Shown: positions 8,516-17,801, counted from the first letter of the stretch. The stretch is DNA of 64,000 bases from Bacillota bacterium (GCA_023415305.1 JAEZKZ010000114.1:4639-68638), one strand, 5' to 3'. The notes: generated from the sequence alone by a model not told the origin. A program made the numbers and translations.

Positions 8516-9409
8516 GTGAACAGAATAAATACTGTTTTGGTCAAACCTGCTGACAAAATAAAAGGGTTCGCAAAATACCTGATAATAATTTGTATTTCTG
8601 GAGCACTACTGTTTCCTGTAATATATATGCTTTCAAATTCGTTCATGTCAAGCCATGAGGTAATACAGAACTATAGTGCTGTAAGTGAGGCCGCTGTAAA
8701 GGAGGGTGAAAAACCCGAAATAACTTTTTCGTTGATTCCAGATGAGGTCAGCTTTATGCAGTATTACAACGTACTACTAAGAAAGCCAAAATTCCTTTTT
8801 ATGTTCTGGAATTCCGTTGCAGTTACTTTACCCATTATGCTGGGACAAATTATTGTGGCAACTATGGCAGCCTACTCTTTTGCAAAGTTGAAATTCCCCT
8901 TCAGCGATAAGATATTCTTTATATACATAATAGTAATGATGATGCCCTTCCAGGTAACCCTGGTACCGAATTACATTATTCTGGATAAGATAAATTTGAT
9001 GGGAACTTTTTGGGCAATAATTTTGCCTGGTGTCTTTTCCACCTTTGGGGTATTCCTGCTGAGACAGTTTATGATAAATATACCGGAGGACTATTGCGAA
9101 GCCGCCAAAATAGACGGAGCAGGGTATTGGAGAGCATTTTCCTCCATTTTGCTGCCCCAATGCAAGGGTGCGACAGCTTCGCTGGCCATACTGGTTTTCA
9201 TAGACAACTGGAACATGGTTGAACAGCCCCTTATCTTTTTAAAGGATGAAACCATGCACCCTCTTTCCATATTTTTGTCCAGGATAAACAGCCAGGAAAT
9301 AGGGATTGCCTTTGCCTGTGGGATTCTATATATGGTTCCAACATTGCTTATATTTTTATATGGAGAGAATTACTTGATTGAGGGAATAGAATTGTCGGGA
9401 ATCAAATAA
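8516..9409 (+). CDS. ABC transporter permease, sugar type (MalG-like)
   Basis: This 297-residue partner of the preceding permease starts at a GTG one base after that gene's stop. An N-terminal membrane helix is followed by an extracytoplasmic loop of about 60 residues. The remaining helices follow, with the EAA motif at YCEAAKIDGAGYWRAFSSI (about residue 197). The MalG-type C-terminus (YLIEGIELSGIK) is normal. It should form the import channel with the MalF-like subunit and needs a shared MsmK/MalK-type ATPase from elsewhere. Confidence 0.85.
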   Translation: MNRINTVLVKPADKIKGFAKYLIIICISGALLFPVIYMLSNSFMSSHEVIQNYSAVSEAAVKEGEKPEITFSLIPDEVSFMQYYNVLLRKPKFLFMFWNSVAVTLPIMLGQIIVATMAAYSFAKLKFPFSDKIFFIYIIVMMMPFQVTLVPNYIILDKINLMGTFWAIILPGVFSTFGVFLLRQFMINIPEDYCEAAKIDGAGYWRAFSSILLPQCKGATASLAILVFIDNWNMVEQPLIFLKDETMHPLSIFLSRINSQEIGIAFACGILYMVPTLLIFLYGENYLIEGIELSGIK

Positions 9410-9459
9410 AAAGTAAAAAAGTAAATTAATTTGATACAGTTTGGGGTGGTGGAGGTAAA

Positions 9460-10761
9460 ATGGAAAACATTCAAACCGATAAGCAGTTAATAATAAGAAA
9501 AAAGGTAATTCGGAAGGCTGCAGTAATTTTTATATGTATTATCGTAGTGCTGACGTTCTTTTCCAGCACAATAAATAATTTTCTGCTGCCGGAGGTGGAA
9601 TGTGGAACTCCCTCTGCGGGGGTACTTGCAAATGAAATTACTGCTGAGGGAGAAGTATTTCCCGTAAGTGTTGAGACGGTTTATGCATATGGAAATTGGA
9701 GGCTGAAAAGTGTTAAGGTTCAGGAGGGTCAGCAGATTACTTCAGGAACAACGCTGGCTATTATTGACGCACAGGATATTCAGCTTGAAATTAAGAAGGC
9801 CGAACTCAACATCATAAAGCTGGAAAATGACCTGAAGAAATATAGAAACGGGTTTCAGACTATAGATATTGAACAGTACAGAGCTGATTGTGATGCAGCA
9901 TATAAGGCTGTCCAAAAAGCTGAAAAGGAACTTAAGGACCAAAAGGAACTATACGATATGGATGCAGTTGCCATGGCAAGTGTGAATGAGGCACAGGACA
10001 AGCTGGAAGAGGCAGAAGCGGATTATGAAAAAAAGCAGCGTATGTTAAAGCAGAAAGAGGACGAAAGCATCAAAGCCGGTGACAATTACAGCATAGATCT
10101 GGCTGAGAAGGAAGCAGAGCTGGAGGTAAGCAGAATGGAACTGCAGAAAATGAGAAAGAATGTACCTTCAGATGGAGTACTAAAAGCTGCTGTAGGCGGC
10201 ACAGTAAAAAGTATACCAATCCAAAGTGGAGCCATGACAAGCAACGGACAGATCCTTTTCGAAATAGTAAAAAAACAGTCAGGAGTTGCAGCAAGGTGGA
10301 CTATGGATATAAAACCTGCAAGTAAAATAAAAGTTGGAGATTCTGTTGAACTCAATACAGCAAACGATGAAAGATTTAGTTTTAGTGAAAAAGTTAGTGA
10401 GAAAAAGTACCTGCCGAAAGAAAATCAATATGAATTTACTGCTTATATAAACGACGAGGAAGGTAAGCTGGAAATAGGACAGACGTTAAATGTATCAGTA
10501 CGAAAAGAAAGCACACAGTACGAATCTATTGTACCAAAAAGCAGTATTATTGATGAGGGCGGGAAAAAGTACATATTTATTCTGAAAGAGAGAAACGGAG
10601 TTCTGGGAAAGGAAATGTATGTTGCAAAGCAGGAGGTTACCGTTGCAGAGGAGGACGATTTCAATAGCGCAGTAACGGGAGTAGGGCTCAACGGGGACGA
10701 AAAAATAGTTAAGTTCAGTACTAAAGCTCTGTCAGACGGGCTTCAGGTTAAATTGAGGTGA
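9460..10761 (+). CDS. HlyD-like membrane fusion/adaptor protein
   Basis: This 433-residue protein has one N-terminal membrane anchor (about residues 18-38, AVIFICIIVVLTFFSSTI). A biotinyl-lipoyl-like segment follows (SVKVQEGQQITSGTTLAIID), then a long Lys/Glu-rich coiled coil (about residues 105-230). The second lipoyl half (GTVKSIPIQSGAMTSNGQILFEI) and beta-barrel regions complete the adaptor. Such adaptors link MacB-type ABC exporters or peptide exporters to the envelope. It starts 50 bases after the MalG-like gene with a GGTGGTGGAGG site. Its stop overlaps the start of the FtsX-like permease by 4 bases. The exported molecule is unknown. Confidence 0.8.
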   Translation: MENIQTDKQLIIRKKVIRKAAVIFICIIVVLTFFSSTINNFLLPEVECGTPSAGVLANEITAEGEVFPVSVETVYAYGNWRLKSVKVQEGQQITSGTTLAIIDAQDIQLEIKKAELNIIKLENDLKKYRNGFQTIDIEQYRADCDAAYKAVQKAEKELKDQKELYDMDAVAMASVNEAQDKLEEAEADYEKKQRMLKQKEDESIKAGDNYSIDLAEKEAELEVSRMELQKMRKNVPSDGVLKAAVGGTVKSIPIQSGAMTSNGQILFEIVKKQSGVAARWTMDIKPASKIKVGDSVELNTANDERFSFSEKVSEKKYLPKENQYEFTAYINDEEGKLEIGQTLNVSVRKESTQYESIVPKSSIIDEGGKKYIFILKERNGVLGKEMYVAKQEVTVAEEDDFNSAVTGVGLNGDEKIVKFSTKALSDGLQVKLR

Positions 10762-12215
10762 ATAGATTGAACAAACATAATGAACTGAAGGTACTCAGTG
10801 AACTTAAGGTGTTCAATGAAATGGGGATTCATCGGTATTCCCTTAAAAAGCTGATTATAAATATGTCGATTTTATTTTGTTTGGTATTTTTGCTGAACAG
10901 TATTGTTGCAGGATTCCAGGCTGACTATGAAAAGAGATACGGCGGAAGGCTTGAGATTAATATAAATAGTGTAAAAGCAGCTGACGATAGGACAATAAAG
11001 TATAAACAGATTCAGAGCATGGTAAATTATCCCCTTGAAAGGCTCTCTTATTTGAATGAAACGGAGGCCTATATAAAGACAGAAAAATCCGGGTACCCAG
11101 TAGCTACGGTACTTTGTGGAGAGAATCTTATAGATTTTATAGATATACGTATGCTTCAGGGCACATTTTTTAATAAAGAGCAGCATGAATTAGGCAAAAA
11201 AGTTGCCGTAATCAGTGATAGCCTTGCGCTAAGGCTTTTTATGACTAATAAGGTTTTGGGAAATAAGTTGTCCGTTGCAGGAGTAAAATACACCATTGTA
11301 GGGGTATATAAAAAAGAAGTTACTCCCTTTTCGATCCTCTATTCAGATGGTGCTGAAAGAATATTTATTCCTTTTGAGAGTGTTGACGGTTATAATAGCC
11401 GAACAATAAACACTGTTTTAATAAGCGATAAAAAGTTTCAGGAAGCCACCTTTGGTACTGAAAAAGCAACGGAATTTCTAAAAAAAACAGGTGTTGACAG
11501 CAGCAATTATGAAATAAATGACTTCTACAATAGTAGTGTCTATGTTTCACAGCCTCTGTCAGTATTTATACTATTTGTTGGGGTACTGATAATTCTTATG
11601 CTGTTAAGCTACTTCTTCAGATACATTAAAGACGGTTTGGCATTTTTCAGAAACAGATTGGAAGGAGGGTATTTCCTGGAAGTTATCGCCGGAGCGAGGT
11701 TCGGACTTATTCTGTTTTTTTCTGGAGCTGCTGTGCTGCTGGTCAGTATGGGTGCCATATATTACGCAGTCAGGTTCAAAGGTTTTATACCCTATCAATA
11801 TATACCTTCTGAAAATATTTTTGATTTAAATTTCTATGGTAACTTAATTAAAACAGGTATATTTAAAGCCAACCGATTTACAGGCTATATGCCGACTCAG
11901 TATGAATTATGGTTAAATTTAAATCTGATTCTTTCTTATGCTCTTACAGTCTGTATTTTTATTAGCTTTATTATTGTGAAGTCTACTATAAAGCTGTATA
12001 AGCTTGCAGGTGGTTATTCAAATGTAAAGAGTCTGACGATTCTTATACTTTCATTATTAATTGGTGTAGCAGGGGGATTGCTGATGTGCATTGTGTCAGG
12101 CCTTCAGTTTACTTTTCCGGTATACTATACAATAATTCTGATACTCTATTATTTCGGAAAATTGTTTGATATAACCCGAATAATCAGCAGTCGTTTTTTT
12201 AGTTTACAAAAATAA
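10758..12215 (+). CDS. FtsX/MacB-like ABC permease
   Basis: This 485-residue membrane protein starts at a GTG that overlaps the adaptor's stop (GTGA), so translation is probably coupled. It has one helix near residues 33-53, then a large extracytoplasmic domain of about 210 residues of the MacB periplasmic-core kind (includes VAVISDSLALRLF and VAGVKYTIVGVYKK). A C-terminal helix bundle follows (ILFVGVLIILMLLSYFF, LILFFSGAAVLLVSMGAIYY and others). It would work with the adaptor as a MacAB-like unit. The cognate ATPase is missing from the operon. The FtsX-like assignment rests on topology and weak motif similarity. Confidence 0.65.
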   Translation: MNRLNKHNELKVLSELKVFNEMGIHRYSLKKLIINMSILFCLVFLLNSIVAGFQADYEKRYGGRLEININSVKAADDRTIKYKQIQSMVNYPLERLSYLNETEAYIKTEKSGYPVATVLCGENLIDFIDIRMLQGTFFNKEQHELGKKVAVISDSLALRLFMTNKVLGNKLSVAGVKYTIVGVYKKEVTPFSILYSDGAERIFIPFESVDGYNSRTINTVLISDKKFQEATFGTEKATEFLKKTGVDSSNYEINDFYNSSVYVSQPLSVFILFVGVLIILMLLSYFFRYIKDGLAFFRNRLEGGYFLEVIAGARFGLILFFSGAAVLLVSMGAIYYAVRFKGFIPYQYIPSENIFDLNFYGNLIKTGIFKANRFTGYMPTQYELWLNLNLILSYALTVCIFISFIIVKSTIKLYKLAGGYSNVKSLTILILSLLIGVAGGLLMCIVSGLQFTFPVYYTIILILYYFGKLFDITRIISSRFFSLQK

Positions 12216-12289
12216 TATTTTGTTTTCACATATTAATTATGGATTACATAAAATATCATGAATACCATAATTTGAGGTGAAAAACAAGC

Positions 12290-13453
12290 ATGGCAAATGA
12301 CAGATTTCTACTTATCAAGACGTATAGTTACATGCTTTGGGCTGATATAGATCATGTACTGGGACAGCTGCTTATAGCTGAGCTCACAGGCAGAATACCT
12401 GTGGTGTACTGGCCTACCCACTGTCTGAACAATGGATTTGTACAGACTAATGGCTTTGAATTATATTTTGAGCCCATAAACAGTTATACAATATTTGACC
12501 TATCCAACCCTCAATACACATACTATCCGCCTATATGGGATTCCGATAATCTGCTGGTAGACGACCATACGAAGGATACCTGGAGATACCGTAATGCAGG
12601 AGATATTCTAGGGAGTAAGGCCAATATAGTTGTAGGTGATGTTTATTATAATGTCTTTGAGCTCATACCTTTTGTAAAGAAAAATCACAGCGCGTATGGA
12701 ATGACCGTTGAGCAGATATATCGATATCTTTTTAGTAAATATATCAGGATAAAACCTGATATTGATATGGAAATCCAGGGTTATTACAATTCCTGGCTGA
12801 AGGATAGTCATCCGGTACTTGCGGTACATGTAAGAAGGGCTGATGAAGGAAAAGTATTTGATACCAGAGATTCAGACAAGTTTGATAATCAATACTGGAA
12901 CAAGGTGTATAGAAAAGTCGAGAAGGATAATGGTAAACCAGGTGAAAAGTTTTCCAAGCATCTAAAAAAAGGTAAGTACAAAGAGCCAAACAAAGTTTAC
13001 CACAAGGAAATTAAAAAGGTCATAGAAAAATACAACATTAAAAAAATATTCCTTCTAACAGATTGTCAGAAAACAGTTGAGGAATATGTTAAAATGTACG
13101 GTTCAATAGTAGCTGTTACAGATTGTAAACGATTATCGTCTGATCAGGAAATTTCATATATGGAAAATGCCATGATTAAAAGGAGACGTGGAGTTGAAGT
13201 AATAAAAGATGCATTTATTGCAGCAAAATGTGATTTCTTTATAGGAAATGATTTTTCCAACCTGTCACATGCTGTTACCCGTATCAAGGATTGGCCTGTG
13301 AAAAACACAAAATTGCTCTACTGGGTCTATAAAAAAAGAAAGTATCCGGTCAATGTAAAGCTGATTGTAAGAAGAGATACATTACTCGGCTTAATAAAAA
13401 GGATTTTCGGTAAGCTGGTACATGGCCAGGGAGGTGCTGAAAATGCCAAATGA
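12290..13453 (+). CDS. Fucosyltransferase-like glycosyltransferase, paralogue 1
   Basis: This 387-residue cytoplasmic protein is one of three tandem homologues that open with NDRFLLIK or TNRFLLIK. The segment VLAVHVRRADEG resembles the donor-binding H(V/I)RR(G/A)D motif of alpha-1,6-fucosyltransferases (NodZ, FUT8) and protein O-fucosyltransferases. Later blocks FLLTDCQKTVEEY and CDFFIGNDFSNLSHAV match the acceptor/donor pocket layout of that superfamily. It is the longest copy: an insertion of about 40 Lys-rich residues follows the HVRRAD motif. GAGGTG precedes the ATG. gmd and fcl, which make GDP-fucose, lie 3-5 kb downstream, supporting a fucosyl donor. Donor and acceptor are inferred. Confidence 0.65.
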   Translation: MANDRFLLIKTYSYMLWADIDHVLGQLLIAELTGRIPVVYWPTHCLNNGFVQTNGFELYFEPINSYTIFDLSNPQYTYYPPIWDSDNLLVDDHTKDTWRYRNAGDILGSKANIVVGDVYYNVFELIPFVKKNHSAYGMTVEQIYRYLFSKYIRIKPDIDMEIQGYYNSWLKDSHPVLAVHVRRADEGKVFDTRDSDKFDNQYWNKVYRKVEKDNGKPGEKFSKHLKKGKYKEPNKVYHKEIKKVIEKYNIKKIFLLTDCQKTVEEYVKMYGSIVAVTDCKRLSSDQEISYMENAMIKRRRGVEVIKDAFIAAKCDFFIGNDFSNLSHAVTRIKDWPVKNTKLLYWVYKKRKYPVNVKLIVRRDTLLGLIKRIFGKLVHGQGGAENAK

Positions 13454-14504
13454 TAGGTTTTTGTTGATAAAATCCTGGGGCTGTGGGTTCTGGTCAGATG
13501 TTGACCATGTTATGGGACAGCTTTTAGTTGCTGAAATAACAAACAGAATTCCAATAGTATATTGGGGAACTAATAGTCTCTACGGGGAATCCTTTAATAC
13601 AAATGCTTTTGAGCTTTATTTTGAGCCGTTAGCCGACTATACGGTTCATGATATTGTGAGGCCGGAATATACTTATTATCCGCCTATATGGAATTTCAGC
13701 AACGTTATGATTGAAGATCTGGATAAGGTGGCCTGGGCATATAGAAATTTGGGTGAAATGATAAACAGTGATGCAAACGTAATTGTAAGTGATGTTCACT
13801 ACTTTATACGTCCAATAATAAATTTCATTCCAAGTGAGCACTGGGCTTACGGGATGAACGCACATCAAATTTATCGTTTTTTGTTTGATAAATACCTTAG
13901 GTTAAAGCCTGATATCCTCCAGGAAATAGATGAATTCTATGAAAAAGAGATGAAAGATGGGAGGCCGCTTCTAGGTGTTCATATAAGGGGCGGAGATAAG
14001 GTACGGGAAGTTGAAAATCTCTCACATCTGAACAAGCAATACCACATGAAAATTAAAGAGTTTATCTCCAGATACAGAATAGAGAAGCTGCTACTGCTCA
14101 CGGATTGCAAGGAAATGGTGGATGATTTTCTTGAGCGTTACGGTTCCAGAGTAGTTTATACCGATTGCAGAAGAGGGCTTATCAATGCAACGGGTGATGC
14201 GCCGCACCTGCAGGATTACACTATAAAGCGGCGTAAAGGAATAGAAATAATAAAGGATACTTATCTTGCAGCTAGATGCGATTTCTTCATAGGTAATGGT
14301 TATTCAAACGTATCCTATACCGTAAAACGCCTGAAGGATTGGCCTGAAGAGAACATGGTTCTCTTTTACAGGGATTTGAAGGGAGAGATAAAGTTAGCTA
14401 AAAAGAGGGTAAAGGCTGAGGGTAAGAGGAGAATTCTGGAGTCAGAGAGCCACCGGTTGGAGTATCCTGAATTTTACGGAGGTGTTAATACTTATGTCGA
14501 CTAA
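13443..14504 (+). CDS. Fucosyltransferase-like glycosyltransferase, paralogue 2
   Basis: This 353-residue paralogue has the most canonical motif of the three, LLGVHIRGGDKVREVE, followed by LLLLTDCKEMVDDF and CDFFIGNGYSNVSYTV. I set the start at the ATG at 13443, which aligns with the starts of the other two copies and follows GGGAGGT. An ATG seven codons upstream is not supported by alignment. The start lies inside the end of paralogue 1 (11-base overlap), so translation is probably coupled. It should use a nucleotide-activated deoxyhexose, probably GDP-fucose. The acceptor is unknown. Confidence 0.65.
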   Translation: MPNDRFLLIKSWGCGFWSDVDHVMGQLLVAEITNRIPIVYWGTNSLYGESFNTNAFELYFEPLADYTVHDIVRPEYTYYPPIWNFSNVMIEDLDKVAWAYRNLGEMINSDANVIVSDVHYFIRPIINFIPSEHWAYGMNAHQIYRFLFDKYLRLKPDILQEIDEFYEKEMKDGRPLLGVHIRGGDKVREVENLSHLNKQYHMKIKEFISRYRIEKLLLLTDCKEMVDDFLERYGSRVVYTDCRRGLINATGDAPHLQDYTIKRRKGIEIIKDTYLAARCDFFIGNGYSNVSYTVKRLKDWPEENMVLFYRDLKGEIKLAKKRVKAEGKRRILESESHRLEYPEFYGGVNTYVD

Positions 14505-15453
14505 TAGATTTCTTCTGATAAAAGCTTTAGGTAACAGCCTCTGGGGTGAGGTTGATCATGTAATGTGTCAAATCCTGGCAGCCGAACTCACAAACAGGAT
14601 GCCGGTGATTTATTGGGGGATGGAGAGCCTTTACAGTGAATCCCTTACTACAAATGCATTTGATTTCTTCTTTGAACCCGTTTCGCAATTCAGCTTTCGT
14701 GATGTTGTAAGGGTAGAGTATACTTATTATCCCTCTGTTTGGAAATTTGAAAATGTACTGGCTGAAGATACAGACAGATTGAAAATGGAAAATCGTGATC
14801 TTAAAAGCCTTATGAAGAGTGATGCCAATGTAGTAGTCAGCGATGTATATTACCCTATACGTGCCTTGCTGCCCTGGGTAAAAAGTGATCATTGGGCGTA
14901 TGGTAAAACCCCTCACCAGATATATAGAAGACTTTTCGATACTTATCTAAAACCTAAGCCTGAAATTTTAAAGGAAATAAGGAAATTTATCAATACCAAT
15001 CCAAATTTCAGGGATGAAAAGCCTATTATAGGTGTTCATGTAAGAGGAGATGCTATTGTAAAGGAAGTGGCCCAATTATATGACCTTAATGAATATTACA
15101 AACCAAACTTATGGCAGTTTATTGTACGGTATAATGCCAGGCATCTGTTCTTAATCACAGACTCAAAGAAAATATTTTCACAATATAAAAAGCTATACGG
15201 AAAAAACGACTTGCTCATTTACTCAGACAGTAAAAAAGAACCACTTAAAGAGAGAATTGCAACCTGTCTGTTGGACTATCCGAATAAACGCCATAAAGGA
15301 GTAGAACTGGTAAAGGATACGGTTGAGATAATCAAGGACACTTATCTTGCGGCACAATGTGATTTTTTTATAGGGAATGGATATTCAAATCTTTCAAATA
15401 CGGTAATGCGTCTTAAAGACTGGCCTGATACTAATATAAAACTATTATATTGA
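14494..15453 (+). CDS. Fucosyltransferase-like glycosyltransferase, paralogue 3
   Basis: This 319-residue third paralogue has IIGVHVRGDAIVKEV in place of the RGGD motif of copy 2. LFLITDSKKIFSQY and CDFFIGNGYSNLSNTV follow. The ATG at 14494 follows ACGGAGGTG and overlaps paralogue 2 by 11 bases, the same overlap as between copies 1 and 2. It is the shortest copy and ends right after the conserved RLKDWPDTNIKLLY block. Altered residues in the sugar-phosphate-binding loop suggest it may have a different donor or acceptor preference, or reduced activity. Confidence 0.65.
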   Translation: MSTNRFLLIKALGNSLWGEVDHVMCQILAAELTNRMPVIYWGMESLYSESLTTNAFDFFFEPVSQFSFRDVVRVEYTYYPSVWKFENVLAEDTDRLKMENRDLKSLMKSDANVVVSDVYYPIRALLPWVKSDHWAYGKTPHQIYRRLFDTYLKPKPEILKEIRKFINTNPNFRDEKPIIGVHVRGDAIVKEVAQLYDLNEYYKPNLWQFIVRYNARHLFLITDSKKIFSQYKKLYGKNDLLIYSDSKKEPLKERIATCLLDYPNKRHKGVELVKDTVEIIKDTYLAAQCDFFIGNGYSNLSNTVMRLKDWPDTNIKLLY

Positions 15454-15475
15454 AATTATTCAGAAAATGGAAAGG

Positions 15476-15504
15476 CCCAGCGTGACACATAATGTCACAC
15501 TGGG
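15476..15504. terminator. Strong hairpin between converging genes
   Basis: CCCAGCGTGACA and TGTCACACTGGG pair over 12 bp with one G-U and a small loop. No T-run follows on the + strand, so it may be an RNA-end stabiliser rather than a classical terminator. Confidence 0.5.
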
Positions 15505-15557
15505 CAGACCAAAGGCTATGCCACCCTTAGTGAAGGATTTGATTAAAATAAGAACCT

Positions 15558-16193
15558 TTATTTTTTAGGGATATAACTGTTTAACAATTTCGTATCTGCC
15601 AGTATTTTCTTTTTTAGTACATCAATTCTGCCTATAAGTTGGTTATACATTTCAGAATTTATTTTGTCTGCTTCTTTGGAGACTAAATGTTTTTCAACCT
15701 CTTTTATCCTATTGGATAATGCGTTTAATTTACCTGTGTAACTATTTACAAAGCCCTTTAGGCTTGACCCTTTAATTTTAGGTCCACCAATTGTTATTGC
15801 TGAACCGGTAGTTGAAACTGCAGTTCCGGAGGTTGACACAGCAGAGCCTGTTGTGGTGATTGCCGAGCCGGTTGTAATATTGGCAGTTATATAGGAATTC
15901 ATTTCTTTAGACAGCTTATTGTAATCAACTTCAATTCTTATTACTTTTTTATCAATATTATTTAGCTTTTCAACATGGGGGTCCTTTACAGCTTTATTTT
16001 CTGTTTTTTTCTCAGTCTTTTTATCAGTCTTTTTCTCAGACTTCATTACGTTACTTTTCTCAGTTTTGGTTTCTAGCCTGGTATCCTTTTTTTCGGTAGC
16101 ATTTTGATTTTTTGCAGATGCTGCAAAGGGCATTGACGATATAAGAGCTATTGCGGTAATTAGTGCCAATGCTTTATGTAATTTTTTTCTCAT
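15558..16193 (-). CDS. Secreted Lys-rich protein with Thr/Ser/Gly/Ala repeat tract
   Basis: This protein of about 211 residues has an N-terminal signal peptide (MRKKLHKALALITAIALISS..AASA). A highly charged Lys/Glu/Thr region follows. A low-complexity tract around residues 105-135 repeats TTGSAI, TTGSAV, STSGTAV and STTGSAI. The C-terminus is helical and Lys-rich (IDVLKKKILADTKLLNSYI). The start at 16193 follows AAGGGAGGT; an upstream in-frame codon is not needed. I do not recognise a family. The Ser/Thr tract looks like a flexible, possibly O-glycosylated linker. It is convergent with the three fucosyltransferase-like genes, so it is a conceivable acceptor, but there is no direct evidence. 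Confidence 0.65.
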   Translation of the reverse strand: MRKKLHKALALITAIALISSMPFAASAKNQNATEKKDTRLETKTEKSNVMKSEKKTDKKTEKKTENKAVKDPHVEKLNNIDKKVIRIEVDYNKLSKEMNSYITANITTGSAITTTGSAVSTSGTAVSTTGSAITIGGPKIKGSSLKGFVNSYTGKLNALSNRIKEVEKHLVSKEADKINSEMYNQLIGRIDVLKKKILADTKLLNSYIPKK

Positions 16194-16346
16194 AGTGTTA
16201 CCTCCCTTTCTTTTATATATTTCGACAGAGAAAGACAAAATGAGGGGGGAGTCTTTTTGTTTAATTATTGTTCCACTTTTCCAAGGTATTTCGTATTATA
16301 TATCATTGGTATAAATACCCGGCTATAAGTCATTTTTTGGAGGAGT

Positions 16347-17255
16347 ATGATGGATACCAAGGAAACTAAATATTTTAGCTATATTAAAAGTAAGTATCCA
16401 CAAATTGTAATTGAAAAGATGGAATGCAATTTTACCGATGGAAAACATGGAGATATTGTTATTGTTAATGAAAAGGATGTTTTCAAGTTTGCAAGGTATG
16501 ATTGGAGCGTCGGATATATAGATAACGAAGTCAATGTAATCAATACCATTGGAAGAAATTTTTCAATTACTGTACCAAGGGCTGAACTTATTGAAAAAGG
16601 GATTGGCCGGTTCAGTTATATAAGAGGAGAGCCCTTGTACAGAAATGCTCTGTTGCAACTGGGAAGCAGGGCACAGGACATGATTGCAGAGCAATTGGCA
16701 GATTTTTTGAACCAGCTTCATACCATACCCTTAAAGGGAGATAACTTTAATAAAATATCAGAATGCCAGTTGACTATGTCACAGGAAGAGTGGCTCGCAA
16801 AATGTGAGGAAATTGAAAGAAAGGTATTCCCGTATTGTGATAGTTACTCAAGGGAGTATTTCAGGCAGATTTTTAAACCCTTGCTTGAGAATGAAAAGTT
16901 TATAAACTTTAAACCGACTCTTATTCATGGAGATTTGTCTCCATATCATATTATTTTTAACAAAAATATAAACCGAATGAGTGGGATTATCGATTTTGGT
17001 TTGTCAGGAACGGGTGATCCTGCTTATGATATAGCAACTCTCCTGGATAATTATGGGGAGTCCTTTATAAAAAGAATGAGCAGATTTTATAAAAATATTA
17101 TCCAGTACCTTGATAGGGCAAGATTTTATGCTTACATAAACTATGCGTTATGGGCTAAAGCCTTATCCGATATGCTTGCGACACGAGATTTCAGTAACTT
17201 CAGAATTCCGGTGAAGGACAGAGACATTATGCCTATAGGGACAAAATGGCTTTAA
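16347..17255 (+). CDS. APH-family phosphotransferase
   Basis: This 302-residue kinase-fold protein is of the aminoglycoside phosphotransferase/choline kinase type. The catalytic loop is LIHGDLSPYHIIF and the metal-binding loop is IIDFGLSGTGDPAYD. The residue usually Asn in the HGDxxxxN loop is His here; from memory, His also occurs at this place in some APH(2'')-like members, so this is not taken as inactivation. GGAGGAG lies 4 bases before the first of two adjacent ATGs. It stands alone. It may phosphorylate a small molecule (antibiotic, sugar or amino alcohol); the substrate is unknown. Confidence 0.75.
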   Translation: MMDTKETKYFSYIKSKYPQIVIEKMECNFTDGKHGDIVIVNEKDVFKFARYDWSVGYIDNEVNVINTIGRNFSITVPRAELIEKGIGRFSYIRGEPLYRNALLQLGSRAQDMIAEQLADFLNQLHTIPLKGDNFNKISECQLTMSQEEWLAKCEEIERKVFPYCDSYSREYFRQIFKPLLENEKFINFKPTLIHGDLSPYHIIFNKNINRMSGIIDFGLSGTGDPAYDIATLLDNYGESFIKRMSRFYKNIIQYLDRARFYAYINYALWAKALSDMLATRDFSNFRIPVKDRDIMPIGTKWL

Positions 17256-17348
17256 GGAATATGCTGAGTCATATAAAATGCTTCTCAGAATATATTTATT
17301 ATTTAAGAATATATATTTTAGTATGAAAGAAGATTGGGAGTGGGACGT

Positions 17349-17801
17349 ATGAATTATACCCCTGAGGAATTAAGAAGTATTTGTCTCAAAAGATCGATTC
17401 TGGACGGCTATAACAGAAAACAGGTTGATAATTTACTAACTTTAATTAATGAAGATTACTCAAGAGTTGTAAAAGAAAATGAAGAAATGAAGAATAGGAT
17501 AAACAGTTTAAATGAAGCAATACAGCACTACAAAATGCTTGAAGAATCACTTCAACACTCAATTCTGGTTGCTCAGCATACAAGTGAACAAATAAAAGTA
17601 AATGCATGTGAAAAGGCAAGACTTATCACAAATGAAGCCGAGGTAAATGCCTGCAAGCTTATAGAAACAGCTAATCAGGAAATTGTAAGAGCCAAAGGCA
17701 AACTTGAGGAGATAAAGGCAGAGCTATTTACCTTTAAAAAGAAAACCGAAGTGCTTCTTCTGGCTCAAATGGATGTTCTTAACCAGATAACCATTGATTA
17801 G
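17349..17801 (+). CDS. DivIVA-like coiled-coil protein
   Basis: This 150-residue protein has an N-terminal DivIVA-type segment (YTPEELRSICLKRS..GYNRKQVDNLL). A long predicted coiled coil follows, rich in Glu, Lys and Ala (residues about 30-140). DivIVA/GpsB-like proteins sense membrane curvature and recruit division or polar-growth factors on the inner face of the membrane. The ATG at 17349 aligns with the family start; a TTG five codons earlier is less likely. It is shorter than full DivIVA, and its partner is unknown. A strong terminator follows. Confidence 0.65.
   Translation: MNYTPEELRSICLKRSILDGYNRKQVDNLLTLINEDYSRVVKENEEMKNRINSLNEAIQHYKMLEESLQHSILVAQHTSEQIKVNACEKARLITNEAEVNACKLIETANQEIVRAKGKLEEIKAELFTFKKKTEVLLLAQMDVLNQITID

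Noticed and set aside
15498..15540. GGGCAGACC...GGCTATGCCACCC resembles parts of a c-di-GMP-I (GEMM) riboswitch
   Set aside because: It lies between two converging genes, so there is no gene to regulate, and the conserved core is incomplete.
16347..17255. APH-type kinase considered as inactive because Asn of HGDxxxxN is His
   Set aside because: The catalytic Asp and the IDFG loop are intact and, from memory, His occurs at this place in active relatives.
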